This document shows positions 1-5,940 of a DNA stretch of 12,115 nt, piece after piece. Both the position numbers and the translations under genes were made by a program. Each line of letters opens with the position of its first letter. The stretch's first letter is position 1. The DNA lies in contig MU646559.1 in the NCBI GenBank assembly GCA_026770585.1, positions 305,643 to 317,757 on the forward strand, written 5' to 3'. The notes beneath the pieces are model-generated. The model saw only the letters and a program-made list of their open reading frames with translations, was not told the DNA's origin and ran no database searches. The DNA comes from Baffinella frigidus (Eukaryota > Cryptophyceae > Cryptomonadales > Baffinellaceae).

Positions 1-4
1 TTGA

Positions 5-185
5 GGAGATAGAGAGAGGGGGGAACGTCATACAGAGAAGGAGAAAGAGAGACAGATAGAGCGAGAGAGAAGTTGGGGAGAGAAGAGGTGGAAGGCAGCA
101 CGCAAGAGAAAGAGAGAGAGCGCGCGCGCGCGAGAGAGAGAGAGATGGAGCGAGAGAGAGAGAGAGAGAGATAGAGCGAGCGAGC

Positions 186-218
<33 letters not shown>

Positions 219-219
219 G
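5..219. repeat. GA-rich microsatellite
   Basis: An almost pure purine tract dominated by (GA)n, with a short alternating CG run near 121-131. It shows no coding signal: the open frame on the opposite strand reads only Ser, Leu and Arg from the repeat. It lies immediately downstream, in the minus-strand sense, of the partial exon copy ending at 226. Confidence 0.9.
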
Positions 220-225
220 GCGGAC

Positions 226-302
226 CTTATGGAAGTCGTTATCGATCTTGGATTGCAGTTCCTGCATCTTCTTCCGCAACACGCCCCTGTCTCCTGACGC
301 CT
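226..302 (-). pseudogene. Partial copy of the coiled-coil exon
   Basis: These 77 bases repeat the 3' part of the exon at 511-603 with two differences. One is silent (GGG to GGA) and one changes Lys to Arg. The copy keeps the end reading KIDNDFHK followed by GT (GTCCGC here), but it lacks the first six codons of the full exon. Upstream in the minus sense it is preceded by TATAG, so it could be spliced. The neighbouring MITE and the missing 5' part make a duplicated exon fragment more likely. It lies 3' of the full exon in the transcript sense. Confidence 0.55.
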
Positions 303-327
303 ATACCCCTATCACCACCCTACGAAC

Positions 328-382
328 TAACTGCACACCTATGTAACTTAGCTATACACTTAGTTAAAGAGGTGTGCAGTTA
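328..382. repeat. Short palindromic element with 13-base arms
   Basis: TAACTGCACACCT at 328-340 is the exact inverse of AGGTGTGCAGTTA at 370-382. The same 13-mer recurs in direct orientation at 498-510, so the MITE at 382-492 is bracketed by AGGTGTGCAGTTA on both sides. The last copy overlaps the presumed splice donor of the exon at 511. Confidence 0.6.
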
Positions 383-492
383 TATCCCGTAAGTGCCCAT
401 CGGGTCGAAATGACCCCAGAGAGGTCCTAGGCAGGTCCTAGGGCCCTAAGGTAGGGCAGGGCGTATGCGCCTACTGGCCACTTCAGGGATAT
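382..492. mobile_element. Small MITE-like element, copy 1
   Basis: A 111-base element beginning ATATCCCGTAAGTG and ending CACTTCAGGGATAT, which gives imperfect terminal inverted repeats of about 18 bases. The centre carries the self-complementary block AGGTCCTAGGCAGGTCCTAG plus GGGCCCTA. It is clearly related to the element at 3270-3375 and has no coding capacity. It sits inside the presumed intron 3' of the coiled-coil exon. Confidence 0.65.
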
Positions 493-510
493 GTACAGGT
501 GTGCAGTTAC

Positions 511-938
511 CTTATGGAAGTCGTTATCGATCTTGGATTGCAGTTCCTGCATCTTCTTCCGCAACACGCCCTTGTCCCCTGACGCCTTCTTTAGCGAGGC
601 AACCTGGGTTTGGAGTTTGGGGTTTAGGGGTGAGGGTTCGGGGTTTGGGGTTTGGGGTTTGGGGTTTGGGGTTTGGGGTTTGGGGTTTGGGGTTTAGGGT
701 TGAGGATTCAGGGTTTCGGGTTTCGGGTTTCGGGTTTAGGGTTTGGGGTTTAGGGCTCGGGATTTGGGGTTCGAGGTTCATGGTTTAGAGTTGCAGGTTG
801 AGGGTTTCGGGTTGAGGATTTCGGGTTTTGGGTTTCGGGTTCAGAGTTTCGGGTTCAGGGTACAGAGTTCAGGGTTCAGGGTCAACGGGGGGGGACGCTC
901 ACCAGCGCTTTGATTTTCGCCGTATCTCCCGCCACCCC
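511..938 (-). CDS. Two exons of an unidentified coiled-coil protein (partial)
   Basis: On the minus strand, two phase-0 segments join into one frame. The first (938-903, 12 codons) follows CTCTGGCAG and ends at GTGAGC. The second (603-511, exactly 31 codons) follows AAACCCAG and ends AAG before GTAACT. The joined peptide contains TAKIKALVASLKKASGDKG, then a charged helical stretch with RKKMQELQSKIDND. It has the heptad-like spacing of a coiled coil. Codon third positions are about 75 percent G or C in the second exon, like the DnaJ gene. The intron between them (604-902) is almost wholly telomere-like heptamers. Start and end lie outside what can be seen, and upstream of 938 a MITE intervenes. 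I do not recognise the family. It may be a live gene with exons beyond the window, or a remnant. Confidence 0.45.
604..890. repeat. Telomere-like heptamer array (GGGTTTG / TTTCGGG / TTCAGGG variants)
   Basis: A period-7 array whose plus strand is G-rich. The first part is mostly GGGTTTG, followed by blocks of TTTCGGG and then TTCAGGG, interspersed with TTTAGGG. On the minus strand it reads CCCAAAC and supplies the AAACCCAG that precedes the exon at 603. The glycine-valine-tryptophan open frames it creates are artefacts of the repeat. Confidence 0.9.
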
Positions 939-972
939 CTGCCAGAGAGCAAGCACCCCCGCGACTCAGCAC

Positions 973-1111
973 CTAGCTCTGCCTCACTCGCGTTGACCGA
1001 CTATGCTTAAGTTGACGTTCTTGAGTCGCGGTACAAATTCGTCAACTTTAGAGCCGGAAAGTTTTTGGGCTCGCCAGATTTTTGAGCCCAAATAGAGTGA
1101 GACAGCGCTAG
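973..1111. mobile_element. MITE family X, copy with both ends
   Basis: Begins CTAGCTCTGCCTCACTC (973-989) and ends GAGTGAGACAGCGCTAG (1095-1111), which are inverse to each other with two mismatches. The interior has GTTGACCGACTAT, AAGTTGACGTTCTTGAG, GTACAAATTCGTCAACTTT and GGGCTCGCC, all of which recur in fragments across the window. No ORF. Termini start and end in CTAG, compatible with TIRs beginning GCTCTG flanked by a TA target duplication. Confidence 0.7.
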
Positions 1112-1185
1112 AGTTCTTCTGTGGCACCGGCGCTCCCAAGTGAAGTGTTTTCAATCGTTTGGCCAACCCCCGGTCTGCAACGTGG

Positions 1186-1449
1186 ATGGACCACGCCAGA
1201 ATGGAGGAGGGGGTTAATTTTATTAAACCGTATGTGGATACGGTTTTGACTGTTGAAAACAACTGCCTTCAGGGGAAATTGACTTTTGGCGACCCCTTCG
1301 AAGACTCTGGCGTCGAAGGGGGAAAACGTCGGCTTTTTAAACCCCTAACACGGTGGGCTTTGAAGGCGATTTCGCCCGAACCCGGTCGAATTGTCGATTA
1401 TTTAAATGTCCTTGTACGGGCAATCCAAAAATTAGCACCACACAACTAA
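1186..1449 (+). CDS. Hypothetical 87-residue ORF
   Basis: Opens with ATG (MDHARMEEGVNF) and ends at TAA (1447-1449). The frame is also open for nine codons upstream. The C-terminal third (RWALKAISPEPG then RIVDYLNVLVRAIQKL) looks like folded-protein sequence with an amphipathic helix. Codon third positions are only about half G or C, unlike the exons elsewhere in the window. It may therefore be transferred DNA, a transposon fragment or a chance frame. I do not recognise it. It lies between a MITE and a degenerate repeat field, with no visible promoter. Confidence 0.25.
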   Translation: MDHARMEEGVNFIKPYVDTVLTVENNCLQGKLTFGDPFEDSGVEGGKRRLFKPLTRWALKAISPEPGRIVDYLNVLVRAIQKLAPHN

Positions 1450-1730
1450 ACGGAACGTTCTGAGAATCCACTGTGTGGTGTGTTGCAAGCTGTGCCGTTC
1501 TGATATTTCAATGGGCAGGATGTTGATGTGTCAGGTAGGAGTTCTGCAGTTCTGAGATCCCAATTGCCAGGAGTTTGCTGTGTGAGGTGCGGTACCACGA
1601 AACTAAATGGAACGTTCTACGAAGCCCACTGTGTGGTGTGCTGGAAGCTGTGCAGTTGTGATATCCCAACGGGCAGGAGAAGCCCACTGTATGGGATTTC
1701 AATTGTCAGGAGCTTGATTTGTGAGGTGGG
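1443..1730. repeat. Degenerate duplication, period about 150-160 bases
   Basis: Two modules occur twice in order. The first contains GGAACGTTCT, CCACTGTGTGGTGTG and AAGCTGTG (about 1451-1520 and 1608-1680). The second contains TCCCAATTGCCAGGAG or TTTCAATTGTCAGGAG followed by TGTGAGGTG (about 1557-1590 and 1687-1728). Divergence is substantial. No gene is seen. Positions 1731-1849 hold nothing recognisable. Confidence 0.65.
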
Positions 1731-1849
1731 GACACCCTATGTCACTACGGATTGCCTACCGTAGGATCCTAGGGCTTACTCACTCATGGGTTCTTCACAA
1801 AATCCTTTTGTAGTACACTGTGTGGGGTGAGGGTGGTACCGCGGTCGTT

Positions 1850-2290
1850 GGTAGCTTCTCGAGCTTCTTCCCCCCCGTGTTCTTGCCACCGCCTGTAACG
1901 TGACCGAAGTTGGATACACCCAACACCACGAAATCTTGGGTTTATTGGATACACCCAACACCACGAAATCTTATGTGGTGTAGCATGCTGGACATCCAGG
2001 GCGATCTAGCGAGACCACACTGGTAGCGTATCGAGCTTCTTCCCCCCCGTGTCCTTCTAGCCACCTGTCACGTGCACGAAGTTTTTGAGATACCCCCAAC
2101 ACCACGCAATCGTGGGTGGTGTAGCATGCTGGACATCAAAAAGGACAATCTAGCGAGGCCACACTGGTAGCTTCTCGAGCTTCCCCGGACACGGGGAAGC
2201 TGGTAGCTTCTCGAGCTTTCCCGTATCCTTCTTGGTAGCTTCTCGAACTTTCCCGTGTCCTTCTGGCCGCCACCTGTCACGTGCATGAAG
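1850..2290. repeat. Degenerate tandem repeat, unit about 150-175 bases
   Basis: The unit contains GGTAGCTTCTCGAGCTTC, CCCCCGTGTCCTTCT, CCACCTGTCACGTGCACGAAG, ACACCCAACACCACGAAATC and GTGTAGCATGCTGGACATC. Units start near 1850, 2021 and 2166. The short GGTAGCTTCTCGAGC block is further repeated at 2202 and 2233. A perfect 9-base hairpin (AGCTTCCCC at 2178-2186 with GGGGAAGCT at 2193-2201) lies in the collapsed part. No coding signal is visible. Confidence 0.75.
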
Positions 2291-2738
2291 TTTATCGGAT
2301 ACTTAACGCATTTCCCCCGGATATCCGGAAGAAAAGGACCACGGCCGCTGCTATAAGTGGCACCGCAAGAAGAATTCCCTCCTCTCGCAACTTTATCCCA
2401 GTAACGTGGCTACTTTTGACATGATGAGGGTCAATCAAAAGTCAACTCCACCGCAATTTCGGTGGATTTCATCGGGCCGCTTCATAGATTATATCCCATA
2501 AATTGTCCATCTAAACGATTTCCGGAACAAATCGAAGAGTTTTCAAATTCTAAATGCAAATAATGGCTCCAAACCCCACTGAAATCTGAGATAAAATCTA
2601 TGGAGGGACGCGATGAGATTCCACGGAAGTTGCTGGAGCCATTCCGGCAGATCCACCGTCAACTTTTCTGATCATCTGTCAACTCTTCCCGCACGGGTAT
2701 TCTTCGATAGACACTTTCTCAGGTCTAGCGTGGGGGGG
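2291..2738. other. No gene recognised; two small hairpins
   Basis: This stretch has no long open frame, no array and no MITE ends. ACTTTTGA at 2412-2419 is inverse to TCAAAAGT at 2435-2442, and TCCACCG at 2447-2453 pairs with CGGTGGA at 2460-2466. ATATCCCATAAA at about 2499 resembles the tip of the element at 3270 but has no partner end. The region ends in a run of eight G. Confidence 0.5.
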
Positions 2739-2774
2739 GTCTCTTAGGGTTTGGGGTTTAGGGTTTAGGTTTTA
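2739..2774. repeat. Short telomere-like array (TTTAGGG)
   Basis: About five heptamers of TTAGGG-TTTGGGG-TTTAGGG type, G-rich on the plus strand, directly left of a truncated MITE Y copy. Confidence 0.8.
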
Positions 2775-2794
2775 CCAGCCCTGCCCGAGAAAAA

Positions 2795-2893
2795 CTAGGC
2801 TCGCCATAAAGGACATTCGGAGCAGATACTGCAGTACAACAGGGCAACTAAAATACATTTATGGCGAGCCCAGATTGAATCAGGCAGAGCTAG
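2795..2893. mobile_element. MITE family Y, 5'-truncated copy
   Basis: Contains the inner arms GGCTCGCCATAAA (2798-2810) and TTTATGGCGAGCC, with the right end GGCAGAGCTAG at 2893. Compared with the full copy at 9269-9386, the left outer arm is missing: CTAG is joined directly to GCTCGCC. Interior words AGCAGA and AACTAAAATA match the full copy. Non-coding. Confidence 0.7.
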
Positions 2894-2898
2894 ATGGC

Positions 2899-3168
2899 CT
2901 GGGTTTGTGGCAGGGTGTAGGGTGTAGGGTTGAGGGTTTGGAGGGGCTCTCACCACACTATCTGCTAAGGCTGTTTAATCGGGAAGAGCTAGGTTTAGGG
3001 TTCGGACGAGCACTGAGGAGGGGCTCTGACCAGCCTGCTGACTCTTGGGTTTGTGGCAGGGTGTAGGGTGTAGGGTGTAGGGTGTAGGGTGTAGGGTGTA
3101 GGGTGTAGGGTGTAGGGCGTAAGGTGTAGGGTGTAGGGTGTAGGGTTGAGGGTTTGGAGGGGAACACT
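2899..3168. repeat. Duplicated module with expanded GGGTGTA array
   Basis: The module GGGTTTGTGGCAGGGTGTAGGG ... GGGTTGAGGGTTTGGAGGGG occurs at 2899-2946 with two heptamers. It recurs at 3047-3162 with about a dozen GGGTGTA units (roughly 3058-3146). The two are separated by about 145 bases, so the second copy has expanded the heptamer. Frames reading Tyr-Thr-Leu-His-Pro-Thr-Pro on the minus strand are repeat artefacts. Confidence 0.85.
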
Positions 3169-3171
3169 GAC

Positions 3172-3221
3172 CAGCCTGCTGACTCTTGAGGCTGGGGTCA
3201 AACGATCGCATCAGAGAGCCC
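3172..3221 (-). other. Candidate exon, unidentified protein
   Basis: On the minus strand GGAGCAG precedes a 50-base open segment reading GSLMRSFDPSLKSQQA, and the last G abuts GTCAGTG, a fair donor. Downstream in the same sense lies the CCCTACA array. The last 20 bases of the segment with its GT are repeated at 3029-3049, next to the other heptamer block (AAACCCAAG then AGTCAGCAGGCTG then GTCAGAG). The arrangement mirrors the exon at 511-603 and its partial copy. Too short for family recognition. Confidence 0.3.
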
Positions 3222-3269
3222 CTGCTCCACACGCGAGAGGCAGTTAGCGTTTTCGTTCATGTACATATG

Positions 3270-3375
3270 ATATCCCTTAAGTGGCCAGCCGGTCAAAATT
3301 GACCCGCAAGAGGTCCTAGGCAGGTCCTGGGGCCCTACCGTAGGGCGTAAGATCCTACTGGGCATTTAAGGGATA
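3270..3375. mobile_element. Small MITE-like element, copy 2
   Basis: Starts ATATCCCTTAAGTGGCCAG and ends CTGGGCATTTAAGGGATA, imperfect inverted ends of about 18 bases. It shares the core GAGGTCCTAGGCAGGTCCT and GGGCCCTA with the element at 382-492. Length 106 bases, no ORF. Confidence 0.7.
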
Positions 3376-3414
3376 GCAACCCAAACCTGTGCATGATATT
3401 TTAGTTGCACTTTT

Positions 3415-3477
3415 GTACTAGATTTCCTGCTCTAAATGTATTTCATGGCGAGCCCAATTTTACTGAGGCATCGCTAG
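3415..3477. mobile_element. MITE family Y, right half
   Basis: Reads TGCTCTAAATGTATTTCATG, then GGCGAGCCCAATTTTACTGA and GGCATCGCTAG, matching the right arm of family Y. The left arm is absent or replaced. The word TTGCTCTAAATGTA also occurs in the copy at 10008-10085. Confidence 0.6.
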
Positions 3478-3498
3478 AGAGTGGAGTGCAGTGAGTAC

Positions 3499-3529
3499 CC
3501 CTTCTTCTTGCCGAAGGCGTGCTTGACGC
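3499..3529 (-). pseudogene. 31-base exon-like segment, copy Z1
   Basis: On the minus strand it reads VKHAFGKKKG followed at once by GTACTCACTGCA. It differs from copy Z3 (3942-3972) at two bases, both silent third positions (AAG/AAA for Lys, GGC/GGG for Gly). Upstream it joins MITE X sequence rather than a clear acceptor. It is probably a duplicated exon fragment. Confidence 0.4.
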
Positions 3530-3530
3530 T

Positions 3531-3639
3531 TTGGTGAGCCCGGGCTCTTTTCCGCGCAAAAATCGACAAATTCGTACCGCAAACCCAGCGTGCCAACTTG
3601 AGAATAGTCTGACAGTCAACCCGAGTGAGGCAGAGCTAC
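3531..3639. mobile_element. MITE family X fragment
   Basis: Carries TTGGTGAGCCCGGGCTCTT, GACAAATTCGTACCGCAAACC and CAACTTGAGAATAGTCTGAC, then AGTCAACCCGAGTGAGGCAG and AGCTA, the family X right end. The left end is missing, replaced by exon-like copy Z1. Confidence 0.65.
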
Positions 3640-3674
3640 AAATCACGAGATCCAAACCGTATGCGCATACACGT

Positions 3675-3761
3675 ATCTCACAGATACGTATATGCTAGCT
3701 GCCGCATCTCACAGATACGTATATGCTAGCTGCCGCAACTCCACATACGTAGATGCTAGCA
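3675..3761. repeat. Tandem repeat, 31-base unit, about 2.8 copies
   Basis: The unit ATCTCACAGATACGTATATG plus CTAGCTGCCGC repeats exactly once, and a third, diverged unit follows. ACGTATCT pairs with AGATACGT across CAC, so each full unit can form an 8-base hairpin. Confidence 0.85.
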
Positions 3762-3782
3762 CAAAGACTGGCTGGCGAGTAC

Positions 3783-3808
3783 CCCTCCTTCTTGCCGAAG
3801 TTTGACGC
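3783..3808 (-). pseudogene. Exon-like segment, truncated copy Z2
   Basis: Minus strand GCGTCAAACTTCGGCAAGAAG then GAGGG, followed by GTACTCGCC. It lacks five bases present in copies Z1 and Z3, so the frame is broken; a decayed copy. Confidence 0.4.
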
Positions 3809-3941
3809 AAATCAGTCGTGGATGCTTGGTAGGGGGCAGCGTGCATGATTTACTGGTGCAAACACGATCCTGGTGTGTAGTAATTTTCACTGCCGAAAAA
3901 CGGGGTCTTAAAAATGGTTGAAAACAGAGTGCAGTGAGTAC

Positions 3942-3972
3942 CCCTTCTTCTTCCCGAAGGCGTGTTTGACGC
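3942..3972 (-). pseudogene. 31-base exon-like segment, copy Z3
   Basis: Minus strand: CAGTTCTTTGCAG precedes a segment reading VKHAFGKKKG, followed by GTACTCACTGCA. This is the only copy with a good acceptor (pyrimidine-rich, GCAG). Ten codons are too few to identify the protein. Surrounding bases 3809-3941 and 3973-4229 show no other gene. GCTCCTTGCGCTGC is repeated at 4003 and 4075. Confidence 0.4.
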
Positions 3973-4229
3973 CTGCAAAGAACTGCCTGTCCTCGCTGTG
4001 CTGCTCCTTGCGCTGCACGAGAGAGGAGGGAACAGTTCAGCATTTTTAGCGATTTTCGCCTGAATCCAGGTCCGCTCCTTGCGCTGCGAGCGTCGTTGTA
4101 AGTACGGTGGCACGTCCACCAGCCCTCAGTGTTTGATCCATTCGACGATTTCGTTTCCCGACTCCTTGGGGGATTTGAGACGTTCAAGTCGGGTTTCGGT
4201 TGGAGAGAGAGAGACCTTGATTGTCTCTC

Positions 4230-4292
4230 GAGTTTGACCGACAATTCTCAAGTTGACAGGCTGGGTGTGCGGTACAACCCCGTCAACTTTCC
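4230..4292. mobile_element. MITE family X internal fragment
   Basis: Contains GAGTTTGACCGACAATTCTC, AAGTTGAC, GCTGGGTGTGCGGTACAA and CGTCAACTTT, the family X interior without ends. Positions 4293-4539 hold a weak duplication (CTTGTTCTGGAGGAGACAGA and CTTGTCCTGAAGGAGACAGA, about 4321 and 4386) and nothing else recognised. Confidence 0.55.
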
Positions 4293-4539
4293 CAGGTCAC
4301 GAAGTCGATTGTGGCGGTCCTTGTTCTGGAGGAGACAGAATTGCATATTGAACCAGGTTATGCGGTATCAGAGAGAGGTGTTCCTTGTCCTGAAGGAGAC
4401 AGAAAGTCCTTGATTGAACCTTCGCCCCCAAGATTGTTTTGTGCTTTAGAGAAAGACTTTGATAATACCAACACGGCCTGACACCCTGGATGCACCCCCC
4501 CAGAGGCCATGTCTGAGCAGGGGCGCCGAGAGAGGTCCT

Positions 4540-4681
4540 CTAGCTCTATCTCTGTCTGATTCGGGCTCACCAATTTGATGAGCCAGGGCTCTTTCCAGCC
4601 CCAAAGTCGAAGGATTTATACCGCACACCCAGCATGTCAACATGATAATAGTCTTACAGTCAACCCGAGTAAGGCAGAGAG
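4540..4681. mobile_element. MITE family X, near-complete copy
   Basis: Begins CTAGCTCTATCTCTGTCTGA then TTCGGGCTCACCAATTTGAT, and ends AGTCTTACAGTCAACCCGAG then TAAGGCAGAGAG. The interior has the conserved CGCACACCCAGCATGTCAAC. Both ends are inverse to each other with mismatches. Confidence 0.6.
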
Positions 4682-4683
4682 AC

Positions 4684-4887
4684 TGGCTCTGTCTCAGTGA
4701 AATTGGGCTCTTCATTCGAGGAGACCAGCAGTTTATTTCCATGTTTTATGGTACAACCCCGTTAACTTCTGGCGTGAAAACGATCTAAATGAAGGGACCG
4801 GATTAACTGAGGCAGTCAATCTGGTCACTTCGTTTTGATCGTTTTCACGAATAGTCTGCGACAGTCAACCGTATGAGGCAAAGCTAG
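4684..4887. mobile_element. MITE family X variant with internal foldback
   Basis: Ends are GGCTCTGTCTCAGTGAAATT (left) and ACAGTCAACCGTATGAGGCA then AAGCTAG (right). Inside, 4773-4799 and 4823-4849 are inverse with three mismatches in 27 (CGTGAAAACGATC in both). The loop contains GGACCGGATTAACTGAGGCA (4795-4814). Its exact inverse is at 5019-5038, with a diverged second copy at 5041-5060. Confidence 0.55.
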
Positions 4888-4983
4888 GGCATATGCTTTG
4901 CGCGCCGCTCCAGTGGGTGGGGTTGGGGGTCGGGCAGAGCTAGGCCTAAACTAGAGACAATCACCAAGAGAGGTCATCACGCA

Positions 4984-5014
4984 TTAGGGTTTAGGGTTTA
5001 GGGTTTAGGGTTTA
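4984..5014. repeat. Telomere-like array, four TTTAGGG units
   Basis: Four uninterrupted TTTAGGG heptamers, the canonical plant-type telomere unit, internal to the window and hence interstitial. Followed by two copies of CTATGCCTCA(G/T)TTAATCCGG. Confidence 0.9.
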
Positions 5015-5071
5015 GCTATGCCTCAGTTAATCCGGTCCAGCTATGCCTCATTTAATCCGGTTTAGGGTTAA

Positions 5072-5121
5072 ACCCCGTGTAGGATGACCGGAGTGACTTT
5101 ACCGGTCATCCTACACGGGGT
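5072..5121. repeat. Perfect 20-base inverted repeat
   Basis: ACCCCGTGTAGGATGACCGG (5072-5091) is the exact inverse of 5102-5121, with a 10-base spacer AGTGACTTTA. A very stable cruciform or RNA hairpin. No other copy was noticed in this window. Confidence 0.9.
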
Positions 5122-5163
5122 AGTATCCCCAGATTTAGGGTTTAGGAGAGAGGTGATGCGCAC

Positions 5164-5250
5164 CTGCACGTCCCGCATGCGCTCCAAATGCGTCTCTGTC
5201 TTGAACAGATGGTGCCTCTGCGAGACACGCGACACCTCTGTCAATTCCAA
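5164..5250 (-). CDS. Candidate exon, best copy of a tandem exon family
   Basis: Minus strand, 29 codons exactly. The segment follows CTTTCCAGTAG and ends GTGCAG before GTGCGC. It reads LELTEVSRVSQRHHLFKTET followed by HLERMRDVQ, charged and helical in character. Codon third positions are strongly G or C. Related but decayed copies lie upstream in the same sense (5389-5475, 5545-5612, and a short one at 5331-5370). Just downstream, at about 5132-5146, is CTCCTAAACCCTAAATCTGG in the same sense. Family not recognised. It could be an exon of a larger minus-strand gene or the youngest unit of a pseudogene cluster. Confidence 0.4.
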
Positions 5251-5330
5251 CTACTGGAAAGTCCCACCCCAACATATCCTGTAACCGACCTTGGATTCCA
5301 TCACCGAGCGGCTCCAATTCCCACACCGAG

Positions 5331-5612
5331 CGGCTCCGACACGAGACATCTCTGTTAATTCCAACACGGCCCAGGCACCTCTGTCAACTCGCCAAATTTC
5401 CTCCTGTTGGGTCTCTGTCTTGAAGAGATGGTGTCTCTGCGAGACACGAACCACCTCTGTTACTTCCAGCACAAGAGACGCCTGTGTTCCTTCCAACACG
5501 GCCGCCATGAGTGCACCCTCTGCGATCTTGGGGGTTGTTGGGCAATCACACATCGCTGTCTTGCAGATATGGTGCCTCTGCAACACACCAACCACCTCAC
5601 TTCGTTCCAACA
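5331..5612 (-). pseudogene. Decayed tandem copies of the 5164-5250 exon
   Basis: On the minus strand, 5475-5389 reads LEVTEVVRVSQRHHLFKTET then QQEEIWRVDR. The segment 5612-5545 reads LERSEVVGVLQRHHICKTAM, and 5370-5331 reads AVLELTEMSRVGA. All share TTGGAA...ACAGAGGTG and the CAGAGACACCAT core. The open frame persists across several copies despite divergence. There is no clear exon boundary at the 3' side of these copies. Confidence 0.45.
5489..5533 (-). repeat. Module reading IAEGALMAAVL, copy 1
   Basis: Minus-strand peptide PKIAEGALMAAVLEGTQA. A second copy at 5838-5882 reads PRIAEGAHMAAVL. Base differences are spread but the frame is intact in both, hinting at coding origin. The spacing of about 350 bases suggests that a larger block was duplicated. 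Confidence 0.4.
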
Positions 5613-5837
5613 CGGCCTAGTCACCTCGGTCAACTCGCCAAATTTTCTCCGGTTGGTTCAACAGCAGAGGTGTTCGACACGCTGGTTCAATGATAGAGGG
5701 GTTCAATTTTTTCATCTCCGGTACGGGCTCGTTCTTGAGGCTCATAGACATTGTATCACTCATCTCAAGGCTAAAGGGCCTATCTAGGACCTGTATCGAG
5801 AGTAATAAAGAAGAAGAAGAAGGGTTCAATACGTTAA

Positions 5838-5882
5838 ATAGCACGGCCGCCATGTGTGCGCCCTCTGCGATCCGGGGGACGG
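5838..5882 (-). repeat. Module reading IAEGAHMAAVL, copy 2
   Basis: See the copy at 5489-5533; shared words include CACGGCCGCCATG and CCCTCTGCGATC on the plus strand. Between the copies, 5613-5837 shows no other recognisable gene. Confidence 0.4.
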
Positions 5883-5940
5883 TTAGGCGATTCCGCTTGC
5901 TTCTCGACTGCCGTAACACCCAGGATGACAACTTGGGAAT

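Noticed and set aside
465-788. Open frames reading Gly-Val-Trp-Gly-Leu-Gly-Phe on plus and Pro-Lys-Pro-Gln-Thr on minus
   Set aside because: They arise purely from the 7-base repeat, which is open in several frames.
1159-1185. Upstream extension of the 1186-1449 ORF from a TTG
   Set aside because: A non-ATG start is unlikely in a eukaryotic nucleus and the extra nine codons add no recognisable feature.
2958-3232. Minus-strand frames rich in Tyr-Thr-Leu-His-Pro-Thr-Pro
   Set aside because: Translation of the GGGTGTA array; three frames of similar composition overlap.
3675-3761. CRISPR-like array
   Set aside because: The 31-base units are contiguous with no unique spacers and diverge in the third unit; it is a simple tandem repeat.
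3756-4244. A 162-codon minus-strand open frame
   Set aside because: It runs in a different frame from the codon-biased VKHAFGKKKG segments, crosses repeat modules, and has no domain-like composition.
4984-5014. A true chromosome end
   Set aside because: The TTTAGGG runs are short, internal, degenerate and found in both orientations, so they are interstitial.
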